A stretch of DNA of 16,808 nucleotides from Candidatus Adiutrix sp. (GTDB taxonomy: Bacteria > Desulfobacterota > Desulfarculia > Adiutricales > Adiutricaceae). The notes under the pieces were generated by a model. That model searched no databases. It saw only the letters and a list, made by a program, of their open reading frames with translations, and was not told where the DNA came from. The number at the start of each line of letters is the position of its first letter. Position 1 is the stretch's first letter. Location: assembly GCA_031285975.1 (NCBI GenBank), contig JAITVE010000114.1, forward strand, positions 1-16,808, read 5' to 3'. Both the position numbers and the translations under genes were made by a program. This document shows positions 5,695 to 14,778 of the stretch, in pieces.

Positions 5695-7974
5695 ATGACC
5701 GACGCAAAATATATCGGCAAAGATTTAATCCATCCCCGCATCTGGGAAAAAGCGCGGGGCGAAGCCCTTTTCGCCGCCGACCTGGCCCCGGCCGACTGCC
5801 TGGTGCTCAAGGCCCTGCGGGCCGGGCGGCACCACGCGGAAATCGTTTCCATTGACTGCGCCGCCGCTGAAAAGCTGCCCGGCGTGGTGCGCGTCTTCAC
5901 CGCCGCCGACATTCCCGGTCGCAACGCCATGGGCATCATCAACAAAGATCATCCCGTGCTGGCCGTCGGCAAAGTCCGTTCCTGGGGCGACGCCGTGGCC
6001 CTGGTGGCCGCTGAAACCGAGGAAGCCGCCCAGGCCGCCCTCCGCGCCATCAAAGTGGAGTGGAAAGAACTGCCCGCCATCCTCGATCCCCGCGAGGCGC
6101 TGGCCGAAGGCGCGGCCAAAATCCATGCCGAGGGCAACCTGTTGTACAAGCGCGTGGTCAAGCGCGGCGACGTGGACGCCGCCTTTGCCCAGGCCCACCA
6201 TGTGGTGGAAAAAAGCTACAAAACCCCTTTCATCGAACACTGCTATATGGAGCCCGACGCGGGTTTCGGCTATATGTCCGACGATGGGGTCATCACCATC
6301 GAAGTCTGCACCCAGAACCCCCACTATGACCTGGGCGACGTCAGCGCCATGATGGGCCTGCCTGAGGAAAAAATCCGGGTCATCCAGGCCGTGACCGGCG
6401 GCGGCTTCGGCGGCAAGCTGGACATCTCGGTGCAGGGCTACATCGCCCTGGCCGTCCACCACCTCAAACGCCCGGTGCGCTATTTCTATAATAAGGAAGA
6501 GGCCTTCCTGGCCACCTGCAAGCGCCACCCCATGTGGATAGACATCAAAACCGCCGTGGATAAAGACGGGAAGCTGTTGGCCACCAAGTGCCGCATCATT
6601 GAAGACGGCGGGGCCTACGGCTCTTACGGCATTGCCGTGGCCACCCGGGCCGCCGTTCATGCCACCGGCCCCTATGACGTGCCCAACACCGACATCGAAG
6701 CCCTGGAAGTGTATACCAACAACACCTTCACCGGGGCCATGCGCGGTTTCGGCACCCCCCAGATCGCCTTTGCCTACGAGTCCCAGATGGATTTGCACGC
6801 CCAGGCCCTGGGCCTCGACCCCGTGGAAATCCGCTTCCGCAACGCCTTGCGCCCCGGCGCTATCCTGGCCACCGGCCAGCAGGTGGAACACAGCCTGGGC
6901 CTGCCGGACTGCCTGGAAGCCGTCCGCCCCTACTACAACGAGGCCGTGGCCAAGTGGGCCAAGGAAACCCCGTCATCCCCCAGCCGCCGCCGGGGCGTGG
7001 GGGTGGGGGCCATGTGGTACGGCGTGGGCAACACCGCCGCCCAGAACCCTTCCACCGCCCAGATAGCCATTGATACGGAAGGGGCCGTGACCGTTTTCAC
7101 CGGCTGCGCCGACATCGGCCAGGGCTCCTCCTTGGTGCTGCTACAGATGGCCGGTGAAATTTTGGGTATCCACCCGGACAAGCTGAAACTGGTTTCGGCT
7201 GACACCAAATTCACCACCAACGCCGGGGCCTCTTCGGCCAGCCGCCAGACCTATATTTCAGGCAACGCCGTCTGCATCGCCACCGCCAGCATGGCCGACA
7301 TGCTGCTGACCCGCGCCGTTGACCGCCTGAAAGTGGCCAAGGACGACCTGGAGCTTCACGACTTCACCGTGCGCCAGAAGAGCAAGCCCGAGCACAGCAT
7401 CAGCTTCGCCAAACTGGCGCAAAACCTTCACCATCTGGGCCTGCCCCTGACCTTCAGCGGCTTTTTCGACCCGGTCACCACCCCGCTGACTCCCGAAGAC
7501 GGCCAGGGCGTTCCCTACGCCACCTACGCCTTCGCCTGCCAGATGGCCCAGGTGGAAGTGGACGTGCTCACCGGCGAAGTGGACGTGAAAAAAGTGGTGG
7601 CCGCCCATGACGTGGGCCGGGCCATCAGCCCCATCAACCTGGCCGGGCAGATTGCCGGCGGGGTGGCCATTGGCCAGGGCTACGCCCTTTTGGAGGAATT
7701 CGAGATGGGCACTACCGAGTCCCTCAAGGATTACCACCTGGCCACCACCACCGACATGCCCGAGGTGGTGCCCATCCTGGTGGAAGCCCACGAGCCCAGC
7801 GGCCCCTTCGGTGCCAAGGGCATCGGCGAACCCTCCCTCATCCCCACCGCCCCGGCCATCGTCAACGCCATTGACATGGCCCTGGGCCAGCGGATATATG
7901 CCCTGCCTGCCAGCCTCGAACGGGTGCTGGAAGCCAGCAAAGCCGCCGGACATTTCGATAAATTCGGCGGTTGA
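5695..7974 (+). CDS. Molybdenum hydroxylase, molybdopterin-binding large subunit
   Basis: The 759-residue protein is the catalytic subunit of a xanthine dehydrogenase-family hydroxylase, which adds water-derived oxygen to a carbon next to a ring nitrogen. An a/b-hammerhead domain occupies about residues 15-125, followed by the two molybdopterin-binding domains. Key motifs are VTGGGFGGK (233-241), MRGFG (349-353), GCADIGQGSS with Gln476, and GAKGIGEPS (706-714), where Glu712 is the expected catalytic base. Length is normal for a single-chain large subunit. In E. barkeri nicotinate dehydrogenase the equivalent is split into two chains (NdhL and NdhM); here it is one. The ribosome site AAGGAGG lies inside the end of the FAD gene, so the three subunits form one operon. 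The exact substrate cannot be read from the sequence; the enamidase nearby favours nicotinate or a similar ring. Confidence 0.93.
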   Translation: MTDAKYIGKDLIHPRIWEKARGEALFAADLAPADCLVLKALRAGRHHAEIVSIDCAAAEKLPGVVRVFTAADIPGRNAMGIINKDHPVLAVGKVRSWGDAVALVAAETEEAAQAALRAIKVEWKELPAILDPREALAEGAAKIHAEGNLLYKRVVKRGDVDAAFAQAHHVVEKSYKTPFIEHCYMEPDAGFGYMSDDGVITIEVCTQNPHYDLGDVSAMMGLPEEKIRVIQAVTGGGFGGKLDISVQGYIALAVHHLKRPVRYFYNKEEAFLATCKRHPMWIDIKTAVDKDGKLLATKCRIIEDGGAYGSYGIAVATRAAVHATGPYDVPNTDIEALEVYTNNTFTGAMRGFGTPQIAFAYESQMDLHAQALGLDPVEIRFRNALRPGAILATGQQVEHSLGLPDCLEAVRPYYNEAVAKWAKETPSSPSRRRGVGVGAMWYGVGNTAAQNPSTAQIAIDTEGAVTVFTGCADIGQGSSLVLLQMAGEILGIHPDKLKLVSADTKFTTNAGASSASRQTYISGNAVCIATASMADMLLTRAVDRLKVAKDDLELHDFTVRQKSKPEHSISFAKLAQNLHHLGLPLTFSGFFDPVTTPLTPEDGQGVPYATYAFACQMAQVEVDVLTGEVDVKKVVAAHDVGRAISPINLAGQIAGGVAIGQGYALLEEFEMGTTESLKDYHLATTTDMPEVVPILVEAHEPSGPFGAKGIGEPSLIPTAPAIVNAIDMALGQRIYALPASLERVLEASKAAGHFDKFGG

Positions 7975-8003
7975 TTCCCAGGAGAATACCTCATTCTCAC
8001 ATC

Positions 8004-8040
8004 AAAACGCCCTCAAAGGCTTTGCCTTTGAGGGCGTTTT
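8004..8040. terminator. Perfect bidirectional terminator between hydroxylase operon and prmC
   Basis: AAAACGCCCTCAAAGGC (8004-8020) and its exact complement (8024-8040) form a 17-bp stem with a TTT loop. The A and T tracts at its ends provide a U-run on both strands. It lies between converging genes and should stop both the hydroxylase operon and the prmC transcript. Confidence 0.92.
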
Positions 8041-8075
8041 GGCGTTTCGATATTATCGGGAGCGCCGGGCCGTGG

Positions 8076-8960
8076 TCAGGCGCGGGCGGTCAGAATGGCT
8101 ATGCGGTTGTGCCCGGCCAGGTCGCGGATGGTGTCGAGGACGGTGAAGCTGCGGGCGGCGGCGGCTTTTTCCAGGGCCGGGAGGGAGTCCGGCCAGATTT
8201 CCAGCAGGATATGGGCCCGGGGGTGGAGTTGGGGGGGGGCCTGAGCCAGCAGGGCTTCGATGGGGCCTAACCCTTCGGGGCCGCCGTCCAGGGCCAGGTG
8301 AGGCTCGTGCTGGCCCACCTCGGGCATCAGGCCGGGCATTTCAGCTGTGGGGATGTAGGGCAGGTTGGCGCAGATGAGGTGAAATTTCTGGCCGTTGGTT
8401 GGCTCCAAGAGGCTGCCGAGGCGGAAATCAATCCGCTCGGCGAGGCTCAGGGAGGCCGCGTTTTCCTGGGCCAGGGCCAGGGCTTCCGGCGAAATATCCA
8501 CGGCGGTTATCCGGGCCTGGGGCAGATTTTTGGCCAGGGCCAGGGCGATGGCCCCGCTGCCGCAGCCAATGTCGGCCGCCGCCAATTCCGGCAGGCCGGG
8601 CCAGAGTTCTTTGGCCAGGCGCAGGGCCTCGTCCACCAGGTGCTCGGTTTCCGGGCGGGGAATCAGGGCCGCCGGGGTGGTTTTGAATTGCAGGCCGTAA
8701 AATTCTTTGTGGCCCAGGATATAGGCCACCGGCTCGTGCCCGGCCCGGCGGCGCACCAGCTCGCGGTATTCGCCCAGTTCGGCCTGCGTCATGGCCCGCT
8801 CAAAGTTCACATAAAGCTGAACCTTGGACATTTTCAGCACGCGGGCCAGCAGCAGTTCCGCGTCCAGCCGGGGCGTGGACGAGCCCTTCCCGGCCAGGAA
8901 CGCGGCGGTGGTGGCGAGTAAGCGGCCCACCAGCCAGGCTTCGGCGGGCTTGTCAGCCAT
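8076..8960 (-). CDS. prmC: Peptide chain release factor N5-glutamine methyltransferase PrmC
   Basis: The 294-residue protein methylates the glutamine of the GGQ motif in release factors, using S-adenosylmethionine. The N-terminal helical domain (about 1-90) binds the release factor. The methyltransferase domain has the cofactor loop [16 protein letters not shown] and, at 199-202, NLPY in place of the usual NPPY substrate-glutamine motif, followed by IP as in the family. The ATG at 8960 overlaps the end of prfA by eight bases, so the two are translationally coupled. It is the last gene of the minus-strand run and ends at the shared terminator. NLPY is a known kind of variation in this motif and does not argue against function. 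Confidence 0.94.
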   Translation of the reverse strand: MADKPAEAWLVGRLLATTAAFLAGKGSSTPRLDAELLLARVLKMSKVQLYVNFERAMTQAELGEYRELVRRRAGHEPVAYILGHKEFYGLQFKTTPAALIPRPETEHLVDEALRLAKELWPGLPELAAADIGCGSGAIALALAKNLPQARITAVDISPEALALAQENAASLSLAERIDFRLGSLLEPTNGQKFHLICANLPYIPTAEMPGLMPEVGQHEPHLALDGGPEGLGPIEALLAQAPPQLHPRAHILLEIWPDSLPALEKAAAARSFTVLDTIRDLAGHNRIAILTARA

Positions 8961-10026
8961 TTTTGTGGGCCTCGGCCAGCTGCTTGGCCTGGAAGTGGGC
9001 GCCGATGGTTTCGATGGTTTCCGTGAGGTCGCCGTCCACAATTTCGGCCAGGCGGTAGAGGGTCAGGCCCACCCGGTGGTCGGTCATGCGGCCCTGGGGG
9101 AAGTTGTAGGTGCGGATGCGCTCGCTGCGGTCGCCGCTGCCCACCTGGCTGTGCCGCTCTTCGCTGATGCGGCTGCGCTGCTCTTCCTGCACGCGGTCGA
9201 GCAGCCGGGCCCGCAGCACTTTGAGGGCCTTGACTTTGTTCTTCAACTGGGATTTTTCGTCCTGGCAGGTGACCACCAAGCCGGTGGGGAGGTGGGTGAC
9301 GCGCACCGCAGAATCGGTGGTGTTGACGCTCTGGCCGCCGGGGCCGGAGGAGCGGTACACGTCCACCTTGATTTCCTCGGGGCGGATGTCCACTTCCACG
9401 TCCTCAGCTTCCGGGAGCACGGCCACGGTGACAGCCGAGGTGTGGATGCGGCCCTGGGTTTCGGTGACCGGCACCCGCTGCACGCGGTGCACCCCGCTTT
9501 CGTATTTCAACTGGCTATAGACCCGGTCGCCTTCGATGAGGGCGATGATTTCCTTAAAACCGCCGCCGTCGGTGGGGCTGGAGCTCAAAATCTCCACCTT
9601 CCAGCCGCGCGTTTCGGCGTAGCGGGCGTACATGCGGAAGAGGTCGGCGGCGAACAGGGCCGCTTCGTCGCCGCCGGTGCCGGCCCGGATTTCCACCACC
9701 GTGTTTTTATCGTCGTTGGGGTCTTTGGGGAGGAGTAAAATTTTCAGGGCCTCTTCAGCCTTGGCCTCTTCGGCGGTCAGCGATTCCAGTTCCAACTCGG
9801 CCATTTCCCGCAGTTCGGGGTTGTCGTCGGCCAGCATGGTGCGGGCCCCGTCCAGGTCACCGCGAATTTTTTGCAGCTGCCGCCATGCGGCCACCACTTT
9901 GGCCAATTCGCTGTGGCGGCGGGCGGTGGCCCGGAAGACCGCCGGATCCTTCAAAATTTCAGGATCGCTGAGCTCGGCCTCCAACTGGGCGTGATTCTTT
10001 TCTATTTCCGCAAAATCGTTGAACAT
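8953..10026 (-). CDS. prfA: Peptide chain release factor 1 (RF1)
   Basis: The 357-residue protein ends translation at UAA and UAG. It has the normal length and domains: a helical N-terminal domain (PCRF, about 1-190), the tripeptide Pro186-Val-Thr188 of the PxT stop-recognition type that marks RF1 rather than RF2 (SPF), and GGQ at 230-232 (SGPGGQSVN), which triggers peptide release. The GGQ glutamine is the target of PrmC, encoded directly downstream with overlap. The ATG at 10026 fits the family start; the site before it (AAGG) is weak. Because this protein also reads UAA, its efficiency bears on the in-frame TAA in the FAD-subunit gene of the same window. Confidence 0.97.
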   Translation of the reverse strand: MFNDFAEIEKNHAQLEAELSDPEILKDPAVFRATARRHSELAKVVAAWRQLQKIRGDLDGARTMLADDNPELREMAELELESLTAEEAKAEEALKILLLPKDPNDDKNTVVEIRAGTGGDEAALFAADLFRMYARYAETRGWKVEILSSSPTDGGGFKEIIALIEGDRVYSQLKYESGVHRVQRVPVTETQGRIHTSAVTVAVLPEAEDVEVDIRPEEIKVDVYRSSGPGGQSVNTTDSAVRVTHLPTGLVVTCQDEKSQLKNKVKALKVLRARLLDRVQEEQRSRISEERHSQVGSGDRSERIRTYNFPQGRMTDHRVGLTLYRLAEIVDGDLTETIETIGAHFQAKQLAEAHKNG

Positions 10027-10038
10027 AACGCCTTATTG

Positions 10039-10061
10039 AAAAAGCCGGAGAACCCGGCTTT
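10039..10061 (-). terminator. Hairpin between the DUF1385 gene and prfA
   Basis: An 8-bp stem (AAAGCCGG at 10041-10048 with CCGGCTTT at 10054-10061) is followed on the minus strand by a T-rich run. It lies between the stop of the DUF1385 gene and the start of prfA. It would terminate or attenuate transcription there, and prfA may therefore have partly independent expression, although I see no clear promoter in the short gap. Confidence 0.6.
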
Positions 10062-10064
10062 ATT

Positions 10065-11129
10065 TTATGCTTGAGGGGCGACGGCCTTTTCCAGGGCGGT
10101 GAGGGCCACTTCCAACTGCGCGTTGTCGGGCGTCCTGGTGGTCAGACGCTGCATCAAAAGGCCCGGCCAGAGCACAATCCGCCAAAAGGAATGCGGGGAC
10201 GCTTTGCCCGCCAGGCGGGTGACTTCATAGGCCAGCCCGGCCAGGGGCAGCATCAGCAAAATTTTCAGGCCGATGCCCAGGAACGTGCGCCCGATGGAGG
10301 CCCCCGCCGTGTTGAAAAACAAGGGGAAGACCGCCGCGAAAAACAAAATGCTCAATGCCAGCACCAAAAAGATGAAGGCCGTGCCGCAGCGGGGGTGCCA
10401 GGCCGAGTGCCGGGCCGCCTGTTCCGGGGTCAGGGGCTCCCCGGCCTCGTAGGTGAAAATGGCTTTGTGCTCGGCCCCGTGATAGGCATAGACCCGGCCG
10501 ATATCCGGGAACAAACCGATGGCCCAGACATAGGCGATGAAGAGGGCGAACTTGATGACGCCGTCCAAAAGGTGGAACCAGCCCGAGCTTTCGTTGAAAC
10601 CCCACAACTGGCCGAGCAACAGGCTGGCCACATGGGGCAGGGCCACGAAAAGCCCCATGGCCAGGGCGAAGGCGCTCAGAAGGGTCAGGGCCAGGGCCCA
10701 GAAACCGAGGGCCGGTTTCTTTTCGCCTTCAATAACGGTCGCGCCCGCCGCGTCGCTGGGCTTTTCTTCATCACCGGCGGCGATTTCAGCGGAATAGTTC
10801 AAAGCCTTGATGCCGACAATCATGGATTCCAGCAGCACCACAGCCCCGCGCACCAGCGGGCGGCCCAGGATAGGCCGTTTTTTGGCCCAGCCGCGATAGG
10901 GGATGGCCGTGCTTTCCATGCTGCCGCCCGAGCGCCGGACGGTGACCGTCCACCGCTCCGGGCCGCGCATCATCACGCCTTCAATGACCGCCTGGCCGCC
11001 CACCGTGGGGCGGGCCGCGCAGCTTTCAGAGTGCAGTCCCAAAAAGACCCAAGGGAAGAGCAGCGCGCCTTTCAAAAAGCCGCCCGCTCTTCCCTTATTC
11101 GCACTTTGAAATCGTGCTCCAAAGAGCAT
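10065..11129 (-). CDS. DUF1385 family membrane protein
   Basis: The protein is up to 354 residues. The family core begins at PTVGGQAVIEGVMMRGPERW and includes YHGAEHKAIFTYE, the family hallmark, followed by HPRCGTAF. Four or more membrane segments are evident: LGFWALALTLLSAFALAMG, FALFIAYVWAIGLF, FIFLVLALSILFF and ILLMLPLAGLAYEV. The function is unknown; the gene commonly sits between rpmE and prfA, as here. The start is uncertain. The ATG at 11129 lies one base after the rpmE stop with no good ribosome site, and an inverted repeat (11051-11096) that could be the rpmE terminator falls inside the first codons. TTG at 11042 and GTG at 11003 are later alternatives closer to the conserved core. 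Confidence 0.85.
   Translation of the reverse strand: MLFGARFQSANKGRAGGFLKGALLFPWVFLGLHSESCAARPTVGGQAVIEGVMMRGPERWTVTVRRSGGSMESTAIPYRGWAKKRPILGRPLVRGAVVLLESMIVGIKALNYSAEIAAGDEEKPSDAAGATVIEGEKKPALGFWALALTLLSAFALAMGLFVALPHVASLLLGQLWGFNESSGWFHLLDGVIKFALFIAYVWAIGLFPDIGRVYAYHGAEHKAIFTYEAGEPLTPEQAARHSAWHPRCGTAFIFLVLALSILFFAAVFPLFFNTAGASIGRTFLGIGLKILLMLPLAGLAYEVTRLAGKASPHSFWRIVLWPGLLMQRLTTRTPDNAQLEVALTALEKAVAPQA
11041..11096 (-). terminator. Possible rpmE terminator or stem-loop inside the DUF1385 5' end
   Basis: AAGGGAAGAGC (11051-11061) is exactly complementary to 11086-11096, with a 24-base loop that can fold further. On the minus strand, GGG, TC and five T residues follow (to 11041). The position just behind rpmE suits an attenuator. 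If it acts as a terminator, the DUF1385 protein probably starts downstream of it. Confidence 0.45.
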
Positions 11130-11130
11130 A

Positions 11131-11355
11131 TTATTTCTTTTTGCCCAACGGTTTCGGGGCCTGGGCGTATTTGCGCTGGAAGCGCTCAACGCGGCCGGCG
11201 GTATCCATCAGCTTCTGCTTGCCGGTGTAGAACGGGTGGCAGGCGGAGCAGGCTTCAATTTTGATGCTGTCCAGAACCGAGCCGGTGACAATTTCGTTGC
11301 CGCAGGCGCAGGTGGCGGTAACTTCCTGATATTTGGGGTGGATTCCGGGTTTCAT
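11131..11355 (-). CDS. rpmE: 50S ribosomal protein L31 (zinc-binding type)
   Basis: The 74-residue protein starts [20 protein letters not shown] and contains [13 protein letters not shown] and [10 protein letters not shown], all standard for L31. The four cysteines (two in CAC, two in CSAC) mark the zinc-containing C+ form. The ATG at 11355 is decided by GGAGGA eight bases upstream; an upstream in-frame ATG belongs to the lnt region. It lies 86 bases behind lnt on the same strand. Confidence 0.97.
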   Translation of the reverse strand: MKPGIHPKYQEVTATCACGNEIVTGSVLDSIKIEACSACHPFYTGKQKLMDTAGRVERFQRKYAQAPKPLGKKK

Positions 11356-11441
11356 ATTCTTCCTCCATCGTGGGCCGGGCGTATAATGGCCCATATGAAA
11401 TAATCTTTGGGGAAAATCCCGCAAGCAGATATTAAAGCACA

Positions 11442-13046
11442 TCAGAGCTTTAATTGCAAATCCTTTTTGCGGCCCCGGAAAAGCCGCGCTACTACCCACA
11501 AAACGGTGAGCCCAGCCGTCAGCGGGGCCAGCAGGTAGCCCCAGGCCACAAAGAAGGTGATGGTCAAATTGGCCCGGCCCGGCAGGGGCGTGGGCAGGGG
11601 AAAGGCCCCCACGTCATACAGTTCCGCGCCCCGAGTCAGGCGGCCCGAGGGGCGCACCACGGCGCTTATGCCGGTGTTGCCCGCCCGCACCAGGGGCCGC
11701 CGGGTCTCCACGGCCCGCATGACCGACTGGTATAAATGCTGCTCCGGGGCCCGGCTGCGGCCAAACCAGCCGTCGTTGGTGGGCACCACCAGGAGTTCGG
11801 CCCCCTCCAGCGCCCGCGCCCGCCCCAGGTAGGGGAAGGTGGATTCGAAGCAAATCAGCACCCCCAGCCGCACCCCGTCGCTTTCGGGGCTATCGGGATG
11901 GCGCGGAACCTCAATAGGGGCCGTGGCCACGCCCGGCGAATAACTCCCCGCCGCGCCCAGGAGCCCTTGCTCAAACAGCCAGCGCACCGCCGCCACATCC
12001 TTGAAGGGCACGTATTCGCCAAAAGGCACCAGGTGAATTTTATCGTAAAACGCGCCCGCTTCGCCGTCATGCAGCAGCAGCATCCGGTTGTGGAGCCGCG
12101 CCTCCGGCCAGTAGCCGCTCACCCCGGCCAGCCCGGCCAGAATAGAACCCCCGGTCTCCCGGCTCAGCTCCCGCAGCCATTCGCTGGATTCGTAATCGTG
12201 TTCAAAAACAAAGGGGAAAGCCGTTTCCGGCCACAAAACCAGCCACGGCTCCCAGGCGGCGGCCTCCCGGGCCAGACCGGCGTATTTGGCCAAGAGGCGG
12301 GTGAGGTAGTCCGCATCCCACTTTTGGGTTTGCTCCGTGGAGGGCTGCACCGCCGCCACCGTGGCCACGGGCCAGCTTTCAGCGGCCCGCTCCCAGCGGT
12401 TGAACTGCGTGTGCCCATAGGCAAAGCCCGCCACAATCAAGGCCAGGGCCGCCGCCAGGCAGGGCCGCGCTTTGGCCCAGCCCGCCTCGCGCCGCTTTAA
12501 GAACGCCCCGGCCAGCAGAAAATTGACCAGGGCCACAAAAAAGCCCAGCCCGTAAAAGCCGAACACATCCGCCGCCTGGCCCATTGTCGGCGACAGGGCC
12601 AGGGGCCCGGCCAGGGGAGTCCAGTTAAAGCCGGTGAAAAGCCAGTTCTTGAGCCAGTCCAGCCCGCACCAGGCGGCGGAGCCGAGCAGCGCCCACGCGG
12701 CGAAGCTCTTGACCGGCTTGGCGATGAGCCAGGCGAACACCGCCGGATACACGGCCAGAATCGCGGCCAGGAGCCCGGTCACCAGCCAGCCCATAACCAA
12801 CCCCAACCCGCCGTAGCCCGCCAGCACGTCCGCTATCCACGGCAGCGAGGTCAGGGACAGGGACATCCCATACACCCAGCCCAGCCCGAAAGCCCGCCGC
12901 CCGCGCTGGTCATGCGCCGCCAGAATCAGGCAGGCCACGGTCGCCAGGCACAGCGGCCAAAAGCCGGGCCGGGGCCAGCTCAGGGTCTGCAAAACCCCGC
13001 CCAGAGCAGCGAGAAAAAAGGGCCGCCAGTTTTTGATATCGGCCAT
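11442..13046 (-). CDS. lnt: Apolipoprotein N-acyltransferase
   Basis: The 534-residue inner-membrane enzyme adds the third acyl chain to the N-terminal cysteine of lipoproteins. About seven hydrophobic segments lie in residues 1-210 and near the C-terminus, enclosing a periplasmic nitrilase-like domain. The catalytic triad is visible as Glu274 (WPETAFPF), Lys336 ([14 protein letters not shown]) and Cys399 ([10 protein letters not shown]). The length is close to that of the E. coli protein (512). The ATG at 13046 follows GAGGGG and begins one base after the lgt stop codon (TGAGATG), so the two genes are translated together and act on the same lipoprotein pathway. Its presence supports a Gram-negative envelope. 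Confidence 0.95.
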   Translation of the reverse strand: MADIKNWRPFFLAALGGVLQTLSWPRPGFWPLCLATVACLILAAHDQRGRRAFGLGWVYGMSLSLTSLPWIADVLAGYGGLGLVMGWLVTGLLAAILAVYPAVFAWLIAKPVKSFAAWALLGSAAWCGLDWLKNWLFTGFNWTPLAGPLALSPTMGQAADVFGFYGLGFFVALVNFLLAGAFLKRREAGWAKARPCLAAALALIVAGFAYGHTQFNRWERAAESWPVATVAAVQPSTEQTQKWDADYLTRLLAKYAGLAREAAAWEPWLVLWPETAFPFVFEHDYESSEWLRELSRETGGSILAGLAGVSGYWPEARLHNRMLLLHDGEAGAFYDKIHLVPFGEYVPFKDVAAVRWLFEQGLLGAAGSYSPGVATAPIEVPRHPDSPESDGVRLGVLICFESTFPYLGRARALEGAELLVVPTNDGWFGRSRAPEQHLYQSVMRAVETRRPLVRAGNTGISAVVRPSGRLTRGAELYDVGAFPLPTPLPGRANLTITFFVAWGYLLAPLTAGLTVLWVVARLFRGRKKDLQLKL

Positions 13047-13047
13047 C

Positions 13048-13872
13048 TCAGCCCCTCCCGCCAGGCGCGGCCGCGCGGCGTTGCTTCAGGATGCGACGCA
13101 GCAGCAGGACTCCCAGCAAAATCCCCGGCAGCGACAAAAGCTGCCCGCGCGACAGGATGAAATCATCCGCCGCCCCGTGGCGTTCCTTAATAAATTCCAC
13201 CAGAAAGCGTCCGCTGAAATAGAGAATCAGGAAGGCGGCGGAGAGGGCGCCCCGAGGCCGCTTTTCCCGCCCCAGCCGCCTATCCAGCCACAGCAAAACG
13301 CCCAAAATAGCCAGGCCCAGGCCGAATTCCGCCAACTGGCTGGGATAGCGGGCCGGGGTGAATTCCGCCGGAAGCCGGTCGTAGCCCGGAAAGCGCACCC
13401 CGAAGGGGCCGTCGGTGACTTTGCCGACAATTTCCGAATTGAGGAAATTCCCCAGCCGCACCATGGCCGCCCCGAAGGCCGCGGAAAAGGAAAAGCGGTC
13501 GCAGGTGTCCCAGAAGGGCCGCTTCCACCTGCGGGAAAAAAGCCACAGGGCCAGAATCAGGCCCAGGGTGGCCCCGTGGCTGGCCAGCCCGCCGTCCCAC
13601 ACCCGGATCATCCAGGCCGGGTCATGCAAAAACCTGTCGAAATTATAGAACAAAACATGCCCCAGCCGCGCCCCGAGCAGCACCCCCAGCGCGCCCGGCG
13701 CCACAAAGGCGTAAGCCTCGTCCTCCGGCCGCCCGGCCCGCACCGCCTGCCAGCGGAAAAATAGAAAACCCGCCACCAGCACACAGCCGAAAATAATTCC
13801 GTAATACCGGACTGGCCACCCAACCCCCGGAATCACAAACGCCACCGGATCAAAAACCCATATCGGAGCCAT
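13048..13872 (-). CDS. lgt: Prolipoprotein diacylglyceryl transferase
   Basis: The 274-residue inner-membrane enzyme transfers diacylglycerol from phosphatidylglycerol to the lipobox cysteine of prolipoproteins, the first step of the pathway that Lnt completes. Family motifs are PVRYYGIIFG near residue 20, GARLGHVLFYN near 67, GGLASHGA near 94-101 with the conserved His, and the signature RLGNFLNSEIVG near 138-149. A late segment, RFLVEFIKERHG, is also typical. Seven membrane segments are expected. The ATG at 13872 follows GAGGG. It has a good promoter upstream and is the first gene of the minus-strand run. Confidence 0.96.
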   Translation of the reverse strand: MAPIWVFDPVAFVIPGVGWPVRYYGIIFGCVLVAGFLFFRWQAVRAGRPEDEAYAFVAPGALGVLLGARLGHVLFYNFDRFLHDPAWMIRVWDGGLASHGATLGLILALWLFSRRWKRPFWDTCDRFSFSAAFGAAMVRLGNFLNSEIVGKVTDGPFGVRFPGYDRLPAEFTPARYPSQLAEFGLGLAILGVLLWLDRRLGREKRPRGALSAAFLILYFSGRFLVEFIKERHGAADDFILSRGQLLSLPGILLGVLLLRRILKQRRAAAPGGRG

Positions 13873-13909
13873 ATACCCTCATTAAATGCCATATTTGACG
13901 CCTGCTAAC

Positions 13910-13938
13910 GTTATAAAGCATTGCCGAACGCAGGTCAA
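13910..13938 (-). promoter_or_regulatory. Promoter of the lgt-lnt operon
   Basis: On the minus strand TTGACC (complement of 13933-13938) and TATAAC (complement of 13910-13915) are spaced by 17 bases, close to consensus for sigma-70. The -10 box lies about 37 bases before the lgt ATG. Confidence 0.7.
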
Positions 13939-13991
13939 CCGATAAAGAAGGAATGGCGGGGCACGGCTGTTTGATGCAACAAAAGTTGCCC

Positions 13992-14020
13992 TTGCCGCCG
14001 GGCATCCGATTTGCTATAAT
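13992..14020 (+). promoter_or_regulatory. Promoter of atpB
   Basis: TTGCCG (13992-13997) and a perfect TATAAT (14015-14020) are spaced by 17 bases, about 48 bases before the atpB ATG. It diverges from the lgt promoter. Confidence 0.7.
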
Positions 14021-14068
14021 CGTGCAGACGTTAATTCCCGCTTTGAGGCAGGAGTCTTTGGAGGAAGC

Positions 14069-14776
14069 ATGGAACATCCCATAATGTTTCTGGCCGTCAT
14101 CGCCGACCTTATCGGCGGCCCGATATCCCATTTCGCGCATACCTATCCGCACATCCTCTATTCCTGGATGGTCATGCTCGTCCTCGTCGTGCTGGCCCGC
14201 CTGGCCACTTCGCGGATAACCATGGTTCCCAAGGGGCTCCAGAACCTCTTTGAGGTGGTGGTGGAGCTGGTGTATAATTTCCAGATGTCGGTCATGGGCC
14301 GCCGCAGCAGGGCTTTCTTCCCGCTGATGGCCACCCTGATGATTTACGTCTTTTTCTGCAACTTCCAGGGCCTGATTCCCGGCAGCTTCGCGCCGACTTC
14401 CAATCTCAACGTCACCCTGAGCCTGGCCGTCATTATTTTCACCCTCACCCACGCGGTGGGCCTGAAAAGCCACGGCGCGGCCTATATCAAGCACTTCATG
14501 GGCCCCCTGCCGATATTGGCGCCGCTGATGTTCGTGATTGAAATCGTCAGCCACCTCTCAAGGCTCATCTCCCTGTCGCTGCGTCTCTTCGGCAACGTCA
14601 TGGGCGAGGATTTGGTCATCCTGATTCTCTTCATGCTGGCCGGGGCCTACTTCGTGCCGTTGCCGATGATGTTCCTGGGCCTGTTCACGGGCTTCCTCCA
14701 GGCCTTCATCATCACGCTCCTGGCCATGATTTACATCAGCGAAGCCATGGGCGAAGAAGAAGAGCACGGCCACTGA
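14069..14776 (+). CDS. atpB: ATP synthase F0 subunit a
   Basis: The 235-residue membrane protein forms the ion half-channels beside the c-ring. The essential arginine is Arg172 in SLSLRLFGNVMGED, and SHLSRLISLSL and GFLQAFIITLLAMIYISEA further identify the family. Five to six membrane segments are evident. The ribosome site GGAGGA precedes the ATG. The other F1 and F0 genes are not in this window; a split arrangement, with F0 a and c apart from b, delta and F1, is known in Desulfobacterota relatives and seems likely here. It is separated from atpE by an unusually long repeat-filled gap. Confidence 0.97.
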   Translation: MEHPIMFLAVIADLIGGPISHFAHTYPHILYSWMVMLVLVVLARLATSRITMVPKGLQNLFEVVVELVYNFQMSVMGRRSRAFFPLMATLMIYVFFCNFQGLIPGSFAPTSNLNVTLSLAVIIFTLTHAVGLKSHGAAYIKHFMGPLPILAPLMFVIEIVSHLSRLISLSLRLFGNVMGEDLVILILFMLAGAYFVPLPMMFLGLFTGFLQAFIITLLAMIYISEAMGEEEEHGH

Positions 14777-14778
14777 GG

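Noticed and set aside
5725..6891. A 388-codon minus-strand frame opposite the hydroxylase large subunit.
   Set aside because: The plus-strand frame carries all catalytic motifs; the minus frame resembles no family and is Gly/His-rich as expected for a shadow.
8364..8375. NLPY instead of NPPY in PrmC as a sign of lost activity.
   Set aside because: Proline-to-leucine variation at this position occurs in functional-looking family members; the Asn and Tyr are kept and the rest of the protein is intact.
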